Shown here: positions 33,293 through 41,802 of the stretch, piece by piece
Numbering within the stretch: the first letter of the stretch is position 1
Layout of the letters: each line of letters opens with the position of its first letter
Source: an uncultured Chitinophagaceae bacterium
GTDB lineage: Bacteria > Bacteroidota > Bacteroidia > Chitinophagales > Chitinophagaceae
NCBI GenBank assembly: GCA_937862815.1
Contig: CALMED010000001.1
Coordinates: 62,001 to 126,000, forward strand
Reading direction: 5' to 3'
Length of the DNA stretch: 64,000 nucleotides
Notes under the pieces: generated by a model
What the model was told of the DNA's origin: nothing
The model's input: the letters and a program-made list of their open reading frames with translations, nothing else
The model's database searches: none
Translations under genes and position numbers: made by a program

Positions 33293-34492
33293 TTAACCCT
33301 TCCCACTTTCCTGCACCGCATTCCAGATGCGTACCTGGTTGCCAAAAATGGTGCTGAAGCCCCGCACATCCTGGCCGGTATAGCCGGTGTTCATTTCGCC
33401 GTACTTGCCAAACTGGCTGCTCATGAGATCAAAAGCGCTTTCAATCCCTTCGATCATAAAGCGATACGGCAGCAACTGCACAAATACAGCACCGGTAACG
33501 TTTTGCTGGCTGCTGGTGAAATGAGCTTCAATGTCCCGCATCACCGGGTCAAGGAGCTGCCCTTCGTGCAGCCAGTTGCCGTAAAACTGTGCCAGGGTAT
33601 CTTTCCACTGCAGCTGCCATTTAGTAAGCACATGCTTTTCCAGTGCATGATGCGCTTTGAGGATGATCATGGGCGCCGCCGCTTCAAAGCCCACGCGTCC
33701 TTTGATACCGATGATGGTATCGCCCACGTGGATGTCGCGGCCAATGGCAAAGGGACCGGCAATGCGTTGCACTTCTTCAATGGCTTCGGAGGGATGCGAA
33801 AAACGCTTTCCGTTTACGGTGTACAATTCTCCCTGCTCAAAGCCCAGCGATAAACTCTCTGCATCTTGTTTAGTGCATGGGGTGGGCCAGGCTGCTTCCG
33901 GCAGCAGTCCGCGGCTGTTGAGGGTTTCTTTGCCCCCCACGCTGGTGCCCCACAACCCTTTATTGATGCTGTAGGCTGCTTTTTCGAAGTTCATCTCCAC
34001 CCCTTTTTCTTTGAGGTAGGCAATCTCTGTTTCACGGCTGAGCTGGTGATCGCGGATGGGGGTGATGATTTCCACCCCGGGCAGCATGATGTGAAAGATC
34101 ATGTCGAACCGCACCTGGTCGTTGCCGGCGCCCGTGCTGCCGTGGGCCACCGCATCCGCTTTCAGTTGTTGTGTATGTTCCGCAATGTGCAGGGCCTGTA
34201 CCAGCCGCTCGGCGCTTACGCTCAGCGGGTAGGTGTTGTTTTTGAGGCAGTTGCCGAAGATGAGGTATTTGATGATGCGGTCGTAATAGGAGCGCACGGC
34301 GTTGACGGTGGTGTGCGTTTTCACGCCCAGCCTGTACGCGTGCGCTTCAATGCGCTGCAGCTCGGCAGCGTCGAACCCGCCGGTATTGACGATGATGCTG
34401 TGCACCTCGTACCCCAGATCTTCGCTGAGGTGTTTGGCGCAATAGGTGGTATCCAGACCACCACTGAAACCTAAGACAACTTTTTTTGACAT
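33293..34492 (-). CDS. argG: Argininosuccinate synthase
   Basis: Joins citrulline and aspartate with ATP. 399 residues, of normal length. The PP-loop VVLGFSGGLDTTYCAKHL opens the protein; HGSTGAGNDQVRFD is the second substrate motif, and the C-terminal dimerisation part is intact. ArgG is the first of the core biosynthetic genes after the GNAT acyltransferase. The gap to argC is 32 bp and holds short AACCTTAAACTTTAAAC text. Confidence 0.96.
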   Translation of the reverse strand: MSKKVVLGFSGGLDTTYCAKHLSEDLGYEVHSIIVNTGGFDAAELQRIEAHAYRLGVKTHTTVNAVRSYYDRIIKYLIFGNCLKNNTYPLSVSAERLVQALHIAEHTQQLKADAVAHGSTGAGNDQVRFDMIFHIMLPGVEIITPIRDHQLSRETEIAYLKEKGVEMNFEKAAYSINKGLWGTSVGGKETLNSRGLLPEAAWPTPCTKQDAESLSLGFEQGELYTVNGKRFSHPSEAIEEVQRIAGPFAIGRDIHVGDTIIGIKGRVGFEAAAPMIILKAHHALEKHVLTKWQLQWKDTLAQFYGNWLHEGQLLDPVMRDIEAHFTSSQQNVTGAVFVQLLPYRFMIEGIESAFDLMSSQFGKYGEMNTGYTGQDVRGFSTIFGNQVRIWNAVQESGKG

Positions 34493-34557
34493 GTCGGGAG
34501 ATTGTATGCTGTAGATAGATAAATGCCGGTAACTGTTACAGGCGTTGCAGCCGGCTA

Positions 34558-35292
34558 TTAGCCGAGGAAGCCGAACAACTGCAGCAGCTTGCGGGCGGAC
34601 GGTTTAGGCGTTCCGCCGGGCTTGTTGTTGCTGTCGCCTTTGTCCTTCCGGCGCAGGGCCTTGACGAATTTCCACTCTTTGAACCGCAGCAGGCGCTCAA
34701 ATCCTTTCTTGTTTTCCTCGAAAAACTTTTTGGTTTCCTCCGGCTCGTAATGATCAGCCGGATCGTAGAGCATGGCCGTGCACATGCAGTTCTTGCGCTC
34801 CTTGCTCATGAGGATGTCGTAGTTCACGCAACTCTTGCAGCCAGCCCAGAACTCCTCGTCCTGCGTGAGTTCGCTGTAGGTAACGGGTTCGTATCCCAGC
34901 TCGCTGTTGATCTTCATCACGGCGAGGCCGGTGGTGAGGCCAAAGATCTTGGCTTCGGGATAGAGCTGGCGGCTGAGGTCGAAGATTTTCTTTTTGATGG
35001 ATTTGGCCACCCCGCTCTTGCGAAAGGCGGGGACCACAATGAGACCGCTGTTGGCCACAAAAGCGCCGTGGCTCCAGGTTTCGATGTAACAGAAACCCAC
35101 CCAGGCGCCGTCGGGCAGGTGGGCGATCACGGCCTTACCTTCTTCCATTTTGTTGGCTACGTAGGCGGGGCTGCGTTTGGCGATGCCGGTGCCGCGGGCC
35201 TTGGCGCTCTCTTCCATCTCGGTGGTGATGGTTTCGGCGTAATGCGTATCGCCACTATGGGCTACACGTATGATGATTTCCTGATTGTCCAT
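34558..35292 (-). CDS. GNAT-family N-acyltransferase, probable first arginine step
   Basis: 244 residues from ATG 35290-35292 (the frame is open 14 codons further, without coding character). GNAT fold: EIIIRVAHSGD, GFCYIETWSHGAFVANSGLIVVPAFRKSGVAKSI with the acetyl-CoA binding region (RKSGVA), then FGLTTGLAVMKINSELGYEPV. The C-terminal 90 residues are a charged extension with CKSCVNYDILMSKERKNCMCTAM. Many Bacteroidota place such a GNAT first in the arg operon, where it is thought to acylate glutamate. Position strongly suggests that role; the acyl donor (acetyl or succinyl) is unknown. Confidence 0.85.
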   Translation of the reverse strand: MDNQEIIIRVAHSGDTHYAETITTEMEESAKARGTGIAKRSPAYVANKMEEGKAVIAHLPDGAWVGFCYIETWSHGAFVANSGLIVVPAFRKSGVAKSIKKKIFDLSRQLYPEAKIFGLTTGLAVMKINSELGYEPVTYSELTQDEEFWAGCKSCVNYDILMSKERKNCMCTAMLYDPADHYEPEETKKFFEENKKGFERLLRFKEWKFVKALRRKDKGDSNNKPGGTPKPSARKLLQLFGFLG

Positions 35293-35358
35293 GACGGTTG
35301 AAACTACTCGTTGAAAAGCGGGCCACCAGTCCAAGGTAAACGTCCGGGAGTTCGTTCA

Positions 35359-35394
35359 CTGACAGGGGCCGTGGTGAGGGGCTCGTCCTGTCAG
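35359..35394 (-). promoter_or_regulatory. Stem-loop in the arginine operon leader
   Basis: CTGACAGG (35359-35366) and CCTGTCAG (35387-35394) are perfect 8-bp inverted arms within the approximately 200-nt leader of the GNAT-arg transcript. No T-run follows, so it is not a simple terminator. It may be a regulatory or protein-binding structure. Confidence 0.4.
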
Positions 35395-35500
35395 ACTACA
35401 CGTCGAGGTCGGGGGGAAAACACAACCAATCCGGCAGGGCCATTGCTGGTCCGGGTGACAGGATAAAACCGGTATGTTTGTGCGGTAGACATTTGCAGCG

Positions 35501-35508
35501 CAAAAGTA
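35501..35508 (-). promoter_or_regulatory. Putative -7 element (TACTTTTG) of the arginine operon
   Basis: On the minus strand TACTTTTG fits TAnnTTTG exactly, about 210 bp upstream of the GNAT start codon. No good -33 TTG is seen. It would give a leader of roughly 200 nt. The rest of 35293-35621 has no gene. Confidence 0.45.
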
Positions 35509-35621
35509 ACGGTTAAATGGATATCGTGTGGATAAATTTTTGATAAGAACAGCCGATTGTTCGCCTCAAAAAACCGGCATTCCCGGAAAGCAACCGCCGG
35601 AAGGGTCCTGTCCGGCCCGTG

Positions 35622-36596
35622 TCAACGCTGTTTCCGGTCCTTTTCCCGGAAGTAACGCCGGAAAAAAAAGTTCCGTTTCAGCGCCTCCATGTTCTGGTTA
35701 AACCGCTCGGTGCCCTGCTGCAGGTTGTGAAGGCTTTGCTGCAGCTGGTTTACCATACTGCTGTCTTTCAGTACGGCGTGCACCATGCCCTGGCCATTGT
35801 TCACCTCGGTGCTGATGTAGCGGGTGAGTTGATTGAGCGAGGCGGCCAGCGTATCGGCCTGCGAGCCAACCCCTTTAATGCGGAGCAGGGCTTCGTTGAG
35901 GTTTACGGCAAAAGCCGTATCGGTGAGCACGGCACCCAGCGATCCCTTCCCGGCTTTTACCCCGGCCACCACCTGGTGAATATCGCTGATGGTGGTTTGT
36001 GCTTCGGCGGTGGTGCGTTGCAGGTTGATAACGGCCTGCGACAACTGCGTGGGCAGTTGCTCATCGTTCAGGATGCGCCAGAGGGCCGCACTTTGGTTGA
36101 TGCGCTCTACGGTTTGTTTCAATTCTTCCGATATGAGCGCCACATTCTGATTGGTAATATCCAGCGTACGCAGCATTTCATCGGTATCCGGCGAACGGCG
36201 CGTGGGCAGGATGGCGCCGGGTTGCACGAAGGGCGCATTGCCTTCGCCCGGTGAAATATTGAGAATGTGGCTGCCCATCAAGCCGTCGGAGCCGATATCG
36301 GCCACAGCATTGGTGCGGATGATGTTCCGCATGTCGTCATCCACCAGCATCAGCACCTCCATGAGCGTATCATTCAAAATTGAGACCCGCTTTACCGTAC
36401 CCACCTGGATGCCGGCGTACCGCACGTTGTGCCCGGGTTTTAAGCCGCGGGCATGGTCAAACTGCGCCCGCAGTTCAAACGTGTGGCCAAAAAGGCTCTG
36501 GTTGCGCCCTATCACATAGAGCAGCAACACCAAAAAGGCGAGACCGGCCAGGGTAAAGAGGCCGAGTTTGATGTTATTGGTGGTGGTATTGCGCAT
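35622..36596 (-). CDS. mlaD: MCE/MlaD-family lipid-binding protein
   Basis: 324 residues from ATG 36594-36596. One N-terminal membrane helix (LGLFTLAGLAFLVLLLYVIG), then the MCE domain, beginning QFDHARGLKPGHNVRYAGIQVGTV with VLMLVDDDM and ADIGSDGLMGSHILNI. The C-terminal half is a long helix with gaps of hydrophobic heptads, probably forming the hexameric or tube-like assembly seen in MlaD/PqiB/Yeb types. It sits with MlaF and MlaE genes and should receive phospholipid in the periplasm. The last residues are basic (FFRRYFREKDRKQR). Confidence 0.88.
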   Translation of the reverse strand: MRNTTTNNIKLGLFTLAGLAFLVLLLYVIGRNQSLFGHTFELRAQFDHARGLKPGHNVRYAGIQVGTVKRVSILNDTLMEVLMLVDDDMRNIIRTNAVADIGSDGLMGSHILNISPGEGNAPFVQPGAILPTRRSPDTDEMLRTLDITNQNVALISEELKQTVERINQSAALWRILNDEQLPTQLSQAVINLQRTTAEAQTTISDIHQVVAGVKAGKGSLGAVLTDTAFAVNLNEALLRIKGVGSQADTLAASLNQLTRYISTEVNNGQGMVHAVLKDSSMVNQLQQSLHNLQQGTERFNQNMEALKRNFFFRRYFREKDRKQR

Positions 36597-36603
36597 AAAG
36601 CAT

Positions 36604-37380
36604 TTATTGAAAAAATTGACGGATGCTGATATCGCTGTGCTGTTGCAGTTCCTGCCATTTTCCATTGGCATAGCAACGGCCGTCGAGCAGTACCACCACC
36701 CGGTCGCTGGCCATGCGCACGCAGTTGAGGTCGTGCGAGATGATGAGCGAGGCGGTGTTGTACTTTTTCTGGATTTCCATCATCAGCTCAATGATCTCCC
36801 GCCCCGTGATGGCATCGAGGCCGGTGGTGGGCTCGTCGTACAGAATGATTTCTGGCTTCAGGATGAGCGTCCGTGCCAGGGCGATGCGTTTGCGCATACC
36901 GCCCGACAGTTCGGCGGGCATCATCTCCACGGTATGGGCCAGGCCCACATCGTCGAGGGCCTGCATGACCATGGCATCGGCCTCGCTGGCGTTGAGCTTG
37001 ATCCAGTGACGGCGCAGGGGAAACTCGAGGTTTTCCCGCACGGTCATGGAGTCGTAGAGGGCATTGCTCTGGAAGAGAAAGCCTACTTTGGCGCGTACGG
37101 CATCAAGGGCCGCATGATCGAGTTGGGTGATACGTTGACCAAAGACTTCGATGTCGCCCGCATCGGGTCGCAGCAGCCCGATGATGCATTTGATCAGGAC
37201 CGACTTACCAGAGCCCGATTTACCCAAGACCACCACATTTTCGCCTTGCTGCAGTTCGAGGCTGAAGTCGGTAAGCACGTGGTTGGAGCCGAAGGACTTG
37301 TACAGGTGCCGCACCGAAAGCACCGTTGCGGAAACGGGCGTCGGGTTCAGGGGAATTGTATGTTCTTCTACTGCTATCAT
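36604..37380 (-). CDS. mlaF: MlaF-type ABC transporter ATPase
   Basis: 258 residues. Walker A GKSGSGKS, ABC signature LSGGM, Walker B with ILYDEPTTGLD, and H-loop IISHDLN. It pairs with the MlaE permease 6 bp upstream and the MlaD protein 7 bp downstream. The complex moves phospholipids across the inner membrane, keeping outer-membrane lipid asymmetry. Direction of transport is not told by sequence. Confidence 0.94.
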   Translation of the reverse strand: MIAVEEHTIPLNPTPVSATVLSVRHLYKSFGSNHVLTDFSLELQQGENVVVLGKSGSGKSVLIKCIIGLLRPDAGDIEVFGQRITQLDHAALDAVRAKVGFLFQSNALYDSMTVRENLEFPLRRHWIKLNASEADAMVMQALDDVGLAHTVEMMPAELSGGMRKRIALARTLILKPEIILYDEPTTGLDAITGREIIELMMEIQKKYNTASLIISHDLNCVRMASDRVVVLLDGRCYANGKWQELQQHSDISIRQFFQ

Positions 37381-37386
37381 CCTGTA

Positions 37387-38166
37387 TCAGTTAAATCCCA
37401 GCACATCGGTGAGTTGCACGGCCAGCAGGTCGAGCACAAAAATCAACACCGAACCCACCACCACGGCCGAGTTGGCGGAGCGGCCCACGCCTTCGGTGCC
37501 CTTGTTGGAGTAATACCCTTTGTAGCAGCCCACAATGCCCACGGCAAAACCAAAGAAGAAGGTCTTGACAAAAGCGGGAATCACGTCGCTGAAAACGAGA
37601 TTGTCCACTACCTGGTTCCAGAACAGGTGCAGGCTCAGCACTTCCTTGATGTTGACGCCGATGTATGCACCGTAGAGCGCAATGGCATCACTCAGCAGCA
37701 CCAGCACCGGCAACATCACGGTGGCCGCCAGCACGCGGGTCACCACCAGGTATTTGAAGGGGTTGGTGCCGCTCACTTCCATGGCGTCGATCTGCTCGGT
37801 CACCTTCATGGAACCCAGTTCGGCGCCGATGCTGCTGCCGATCTTACCGGCGAAGATGAGTGCCGTAATAATGGGCCCAATCTCCCGCACGATGGAAATA
37901 CCCACCATGGCGGGTATCTGGCTCTGGATGCCATAGCGCACCATGGAGGGATGCAACTGCAGGGCCAGCACCAGGCCGATGATGAAACCCGTGAGGGCCA
38001 CCAGCGGCAGGGAGCGGTAACCGATGATGAAGCACTGGCGTACGAATTCCCGCCACTCGTAACGGGGCTTGTACCATTCCATAAAGAAGCGGCCAGTGAA
38101 ACGCGACAGCTCGCCGGTTTCCTCAAAAAACCGCTGTACTACAGGGTTAAACCGGAGGATATTCAC
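37387..38166 (-). CDS. mlaE: MlaE-type ABC transporter permease
   Basis: 259 residues with about five to six hydrophobic helices. It has the MlaE-family core, including GFIIGLVLALQ, FAGKIGSSIGAELGSMKVTEQIDAMEVSGTNPFKYLVVTRVLA, and FFFGFAVGIVGCYKGYYSNKGTEGVG. The permease and ATPase genes are adjacent and in the usual order MlaE-MlaF-MlaD. It is separated from hypA upstream by a repeat-filled gap. Confidence 0.93.
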   Translation of the reverse strand: MNILRFNPVVQRFFEETGELSRFTGRFFMEWYKPRYEWREFVRQCFIIGYRSLPLVALTGFIIGLVLALQLHPSMVRYGIQSQIPAMVGISIVREIGPIITALIFAGKIGSSIGAELGSMKVTEQIDAMEVSGTNPFKYLVVTRVLAATVMLPVLVLLSDAIALYGAYIGVNIKEVLSLHLFWNQVVDNLVFSDVIPAFVKTFFFGFAVGIVGCYKGYYSNKGTEGVGRSANSAVVVGSVLIFVLDLLAVQLTDVLGFN

Positions 38167-38662
38167 AGGTCAAAAGTTACACATTCGGCGGCGCCGGGCC
38201 ATGGCGGGCAGTCAGGAAGAATCGTGATTTGTGTCAGGGAAAACAAGGAATGAAGGAGTGAATGAATGAAGGATTGAATGGGGCGAAACCGACTGGAGAG
38301 ACTGCTTCGTAGCTGATACGTTTGAAGGAATGAAGGATTGAAGGAGACTGCGTTCGCCGCACCTCCGCGTCCGTTGCGGGAAAACAAGGAATGAAGGAGT
38401 GAATGAGTGAATGACTGAACAGGGAGGGGTACCAGTTTTGAGGCGTTGCTCTTCTTTGTAATGACCCGAAGAGCATGAGATTCCGCAGAATCTGCAAAAA
38501 ATCTGTGGTATCACCGTGAAAAAGGAAGGACTTAAGGATTGAATGAGACTGCGTTCGCCTTGCCGCTGTGACCGCAGCGGGAAACCCGTTGTGTCCGTTG
38601 CATCCTTTGCCGCTTTGCGTGAAAACCGCAACCTCACAACTTTTGCCTTACGCCTTAAGCCT
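38167..38662. repeat. Repeat-filled spacer between mlaE and hypA
   Basis: Non-coding. Three stretches of GAATGAAGGAGTGAATGA type (about 38249-38279, 38325-38345, 38388-38417). A CTTTG spacer element at 38551-38627 ends in TTTGCCGCTTTGCGTGAAAA, and a partial one starts at 38348. The ORFs that cover it translate the repeats (Phe-Ile-His-Ser strings) and are not genes. Confidence 0.65.
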
Positions 38663-39004
38663 TTACTCCACCTCCAGCCGCAAGACCCGGAACTCTTTGC
38701 CCTGTACAATGCTGCGGTTGTAGCCGCCGCAGGCCGGACAGGGGGTGGTAAAATCGGCCATGGTAAAGCGGGTATCACAACTGTGGCATAGCGCTTCACC
38801 GGAAACATGCTCCAGCTGCAGGACGGCATGGGCCAGGCGGCCTTCGCCCTTGATGGCGTCGAAAGCAAAGAGCAGAGCATCAGGTTCTACACCACTGAGC
38901 GCACCCACCTGCACCACCACGGCGGTCACCACCCCGGTTTCGCCGGGCGGCAGCACCTTGGCGGCAATACTGAGAATGCTTTGAGCGAGGGAGAGTTCGT
39001 GCAT
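38663..39004 (-). CDS. hypA: Hydrogenase nickel metallochaperone HypA
   Basis: 113 residues. N-terminal MHE (Met1, His2, Glu3) binds nickel; the zinc site is Cys73, Cys76, Cys89 and Cys92 (CHSC and CPAC). The start is certain because the MHE motif needs the free N-terminus. It donates nickel with HypB to hydrogenase large subunits. It is downstream of the Ech hydrogenase genes and a lipoprotein gene rather than with the other hyp genes, so Ech expression and nickel insertion may be co-regulated. Confidence 0.96.
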   Translation of the reverse strand: MHELSLAQSILSIAAKVLPPGETGVVTAVVVQVGALSGVEPDALLFAFDAIKGEGRLAHAVLQLEHVSGEALCHSCDTRFTMADFTTPCPACGGYNRSIVQGKEFRVLRLEVE

Positions 39005-39086
39005 ATTGAGCTTAAGGTAGGTGTGCTTTAGTTACAGTGCGTTTATACCGGTGCCTTTCACCATCCTGATGCAATCGGTAACTTCG

Positions 39087-39575
39087 TTAATAGGTGTGCT
39101 TCCGCAACAAGTAGGTGCCGTTACTTACCCGGATGGTTTTTCCGGTATTTTTATCAATGGCCTCATACGAAAACCGGCCTTCAATATACGGTATACTGCC
39201 TCCCGCCGCCTGAAACGAACCGCTTCGCACAGTCAATGTACCGCGGCGCAAGCTATCCGTGTAATACGTAACAAACGATTCTTCGTACCAGGCCATATGC
39301 TGGTGATCCAGCTCATAGGTGCCATCCGTAACAGGACCCAATAACCGAAACCCAGCCCTTTGTTCGCCACAACCGAAGGCAGCAAAAACAAGCGTGTCCT
39401 GCAAAAATTGAGCAACGTGGTCGCTGGTACCACAGGCTTCCACCGTCTTCTTTGCTCCGTTTACGGTTAATTTGAAATAGGGTTTTAACTGCCCTGGCTC
39501 TACTTCTTTTTCACAGGAAATAAACAGAGAAGCAAGCAATATCAGAAAATATGAATTGAGATATTGTTTCATCAC
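39087..39575 (-). CDS. Small lipoprotein of unknown function
   Basis: 162 residues. N-terminal signal with lipobox FISC predicts a lipoprotein. The mature part alternates beta-like segments (FKLTVNGAKKTVEA, GTLTVRSGSFQAAGG, SFVTYYTD). No known family. It follows echF by 12 bp and precedes hypA by about 80 bp, so it is likely co-transcribed with the hydrogenase. Whether it contributes to hydrogenase function is unknown. Confidence 0.65.
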   Translation of the reverse strand: MMKQYLNSYFLILLASLFISCEKEVEPGQLKPYFKLTVNGAKKTVEACGTSDHVAQFLQDTLVFAAFGCGEQRAGFRLLGPVTDGTYELDHQHMAWYEESFVTYYTDSLRRGTLTVRSGSFQAAGGSIPYIEGRFSYEAIDKNTGKTIRVSNGTYLLRKHTY

Positions 39576-39587
39576 AATGATTGCAAA

Positions 39588-40058
39588 TTATTCCCCTGCA
39601 ACAGGGGGTGTTGCTGCTGCAGCCGCCTTATCCGCCGCGGCTTTTTCGGCCGCCCGGCGTTTCTTTTCGGCCAAATATGCCTCCCTGCTTGCCAGCGCAT
39701 CGGCATACAACAGGTTCCAGCCGTTGTTGATGTTCTCGGCCTTCAGCGCACAGGGGGCCGGCTCAGCGGTTTGAAAGAGGGCGCCTTCTTTGGGACAGGT
39801 ACGCACACACTCGCCGCAGTAAATGCACACAGCCCGGTTAAAGTGATAGGTTTGTTTGCCTTCGAGGTCCTGCGAAAAAACAATGGCGCCGGGCGGACAA
39901 ACCGTCTCGCAGCGGCGGCACCAGATGCACAGGTCTTCGTTAAAACCAATCAGTCCCCGGTAGTCGGCGGGAATGTAGGTCTTCTCCGCCGGGTACAGCG
40001 TGGTCACCGGTTTGCGGAAGAGGTTGAACAGGGCGGTAAAAAATGCGTTCATATCCAA
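39588..40058 (-). CDS. echF: Ech-type hydrogenase 2[4Fe-4S] ferredoxin subunit
   Basis: 156 residues. Two ferredoxin motifs, CIWCRRCETVCPPGA and CIYCGECVRTCPKEG, each with four Cys, homologous to NuoI/EchF/MbhN. The subunit should carry electrons between ferredoxin and the small subunit. An Ala/Lys/Glu-rich helical tail (KKRRAAEKAAADKAAAAA) after residue 130 is an unusual extension. It lies 6 bp after the large-subunit gene. Confidence 0.9.
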   Translation of the reverse strand: MDMNAFFTALFNLFRKPVTTLYPAEKTYIPADYRGLIGFNEDLCIWCRRCETVCPPGAIVFSQDLEGKQTYHFNRAVCIYCGECVRTCPKEGALFQTAEPAPCALKAENINNGWNLLYADALASREAYLAEKKRRAAEKAAADKAAAAATPPVAGE

Positions 40059-40063
40059 TTAAT

Positions 40064-41152
40064 TTAGCGGGCCGTGCACGACAAACAGGGATCGTACGAG
40101 GCGATGATGGCCGCGGCGCTCCCGTACTCGTTGCCCTTGAAGGCGTGCACCATGGCCGCCACATTTGAAAAAGTAGGCGCCTTGATTTTCAGCCGCTCCA
40201 GCACCTGGGTTTTGTTGCCCCTGGCATAGTAAAACAACTCGCCCCGCGGGGCTTCGAGCCGCACAATGGCTTCGCCATCGGGGAAGGCTTTTGTTTCGGT
40301 TACCAGGGCCGACTCCGGCAATCCGGCCAGAATGTTCTTGATGATGCGGATGGATACGTACAGCTCCCGCAGCCGTACCAGGTTGCGGGCATACACGTCG
40401 CCGCCGGTTTCGGTTATCAGTTCAAAACCCACTTCCTTCCAGGGAAGCAGGTCTTCGGTTTCGTTGCGTACGTCCACTGCCAGTCCGGCCGCCCGGGCAA
40501 AGGGTCCCACCACGTTAAAGCGCAACGCTTCTTCCTGTGTAATTGCACCGGCGCCTTTGTTCTTCAGTCCCAGGGTCCAGTTGTTCTGGTAAATCTGCAG
40601 CAGCTCATCCAGCTGCGGCAGAAAGGTATCGAGGCGCTTTACTATCAGCTCCGCCACATCGGGCCGCAGGTCACGCGTCACGCCGCCCACAATCGAAAAA
40701 TCGTACTGAATGCGGTTGCCGCACACGGCCTCCAGCAGTTCCATGGCAAACTCGCGGTACTGCATAGTTTTCATGAACAGGGCTTCAAAACCCGAGTTCT
40801 CGGCCACATGGCTGAGGCAGAGCAGATGCGAGTGGATGCGGTCGAGCTCAATCACCAGCATGCGCAGGTATTTGGCCCGTGCCGGCACCTCAATCTTCAG
40901 CAGCTTTTCAGCCACCTGCGAATAGGCGGTGGTATGCGAAATAGAACAAAGACCACACACCCGTCCCACCACAAAACTCACCTGGCGGAACTTGAACTTG
41001 CTGCAGCAGGCCTGCTCAATGCCGCGGTGCACGTAGTACACGTTGGCATCCACGTCCACGATGCGTTCGTTTTCGGTGGTGAACTTAAAATGCAGGGGCT
41101 CCAGCAGCGAGATGTGCTGGGCGCCAACGGGTATTTCGTATTGTCGGGACAT
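40064..41152 (-). CDS. echE: Ech-type [NiFe] hydrogenase large subunit
   Basis: 362 residues, homologous to NuoD/EchE/CooH. The NiFe ligands are complete: L1 RVCGLCS (Cys66, Cys69) and L2 DPCLSCTAR (Cys356, Cys359), and the protein ends at that Arg. No C-terminal extension is left to cleave, as in EchE and CooH, so no maturation protease is needed. Helical bundle pieces ELDRIHSHLLCLSHVAENSG and GNRIQYDFSIVGGVTRD match group 4. It is one of three large subunits in the window. The gap to echD upstream is 308 bp with hairpins. Confidence 0.93.
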   Translation of the reverse strand: MSRQYEIPVGAQHISLLEPLHFKFTTENERIVDVDANVYYVHRGIEQACCSKFKFRQVSFVVGRVCGLCSISHTTAYSQVAEKLLKIEVPARAKYLRMLVIELDRIHSHLLCLSHVAENSGFEALFMKTMQYREFAMELLEAVCGNRIQYDFSIVGGVTRDLRPDVAELIVKRLDTFLPQLDELLQIYQNNWTLGLKNKGAGAITQEEALRFNVVGPFARAAGLAVDVRNETEDLLPWKEVGFELITETGGDVYARNLVRLRELYVSIRIIKNILAGLPESALVTETKAFPDGEAIVRLEAPRGELFYYARGNKTQVLERLKIKAPTFSNVAAMVHAFKGNEYGSAAAIIASYDPCLSCTAR

Positions 41153-41460
41153 CGTTTGCTTTTTAAGTAGAAATGGTTGCTTACAGCCTCAAAATCCTGT
41201 ACCATTTATTTTGTCTCATTCTGAACTGATTCAGTGGTTTCATTTTGTCTCTGTACTTTTTTGCTTGCCCCCGAGAGGGTTCGGGGCAGGCGCCAAAGTA
41301 CCAAAAAAGGGGCCCCGGGATCGATAACACCCCGATCCCGGGAGGGATCCCTGATTAAACTTTTGCACTACTGTAGTGCCCAGCTTTTGTTCCCTGATTG
41401 TATCCTATGTTTAACATCCTGAACTTATTTTTAACACCCTAAATTGCAAGGTTGCCGCCT
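41153..41460. repeat. Hairpin-rich spacer inside the ech operon
   Basis: Non-coding 308 bp. A perfect 10-bp inverted repeat CCCGGGATCG (41314-41323) and CGATCCCGGG (41333-41342) with a 9-nt loop. A smaller hairpin CCCCGA (41269-41274) with TCGGGG (41281-41286) lies inside outer arms GTACTTT (41253-41259) and AAAGTAC (41295-41301). No gene. Confidence 0.7.
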
Positions 41461-41802
41461 TTATTCCCCCTTCCGCAACGGACTCCCGTTGAAGTCGGGC
41501 TCCAGTACAAAGCCTTTCTTTGTGCCTTCGATGCGGATGTTCATCAGGTCCACCAGCTCGGCTTCCGCCACCCAGGCCGAAGCCACAATGCCGCGGATGC
41601 TGGGCACTTCGGTGGCCGGGTCAATCAGCATATAAAACACCGTCTCCGCACAGGGCGGGGCATAGTCGCAGAAAAACCACTGTACTTCCAGCTGGGGTCC
41701 CACTTCCACAGCATTCATCACCATAAAATGATGGCGGTGGGGCTGGTAAAAAGCGCCGATATCGTGCAGCAGGGTTTCCGCCGTTGTTTCAATCTTGTTC
41801 AT
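41461..41802 (-). CDS. echD: Ech-type hydrogenase NuoC-like subunit
   Basis: 113 residues. Contains the 30-kDa-type (NuoC) core, for example VMNAVEVGPQLEVQWFFCDYAP and RGIVASAWVAEAELVDLMNIRIEG. It ends with LRKGE. It overlaps echC by 14 bp, showing translation coupling. In Ech complexes this subunit bridges large and small subunits. Short but near full length for an Ech-type subunit (NuoC itself is longer). Identity rests on context plus weak motif similarity. Confidence 0.82.
   Translation of the reverse strand: MNKIETTAETLLHDIGAFYQPHRHHFMVMNAVEVGPQLEVQWFFCDYAPPCAETVFYMLIDPATEVPSIRGIVASAWVAEAELVDLMNIRIEGTKKGFVLEPDFNGSPLRKGE

Noticed and set aside
36568-38253. Plus-strand ORF of 561 codons opposite mlaF/mlaE
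   Set aside because: Antisense shadow with His/Gln-rich text and no motif.
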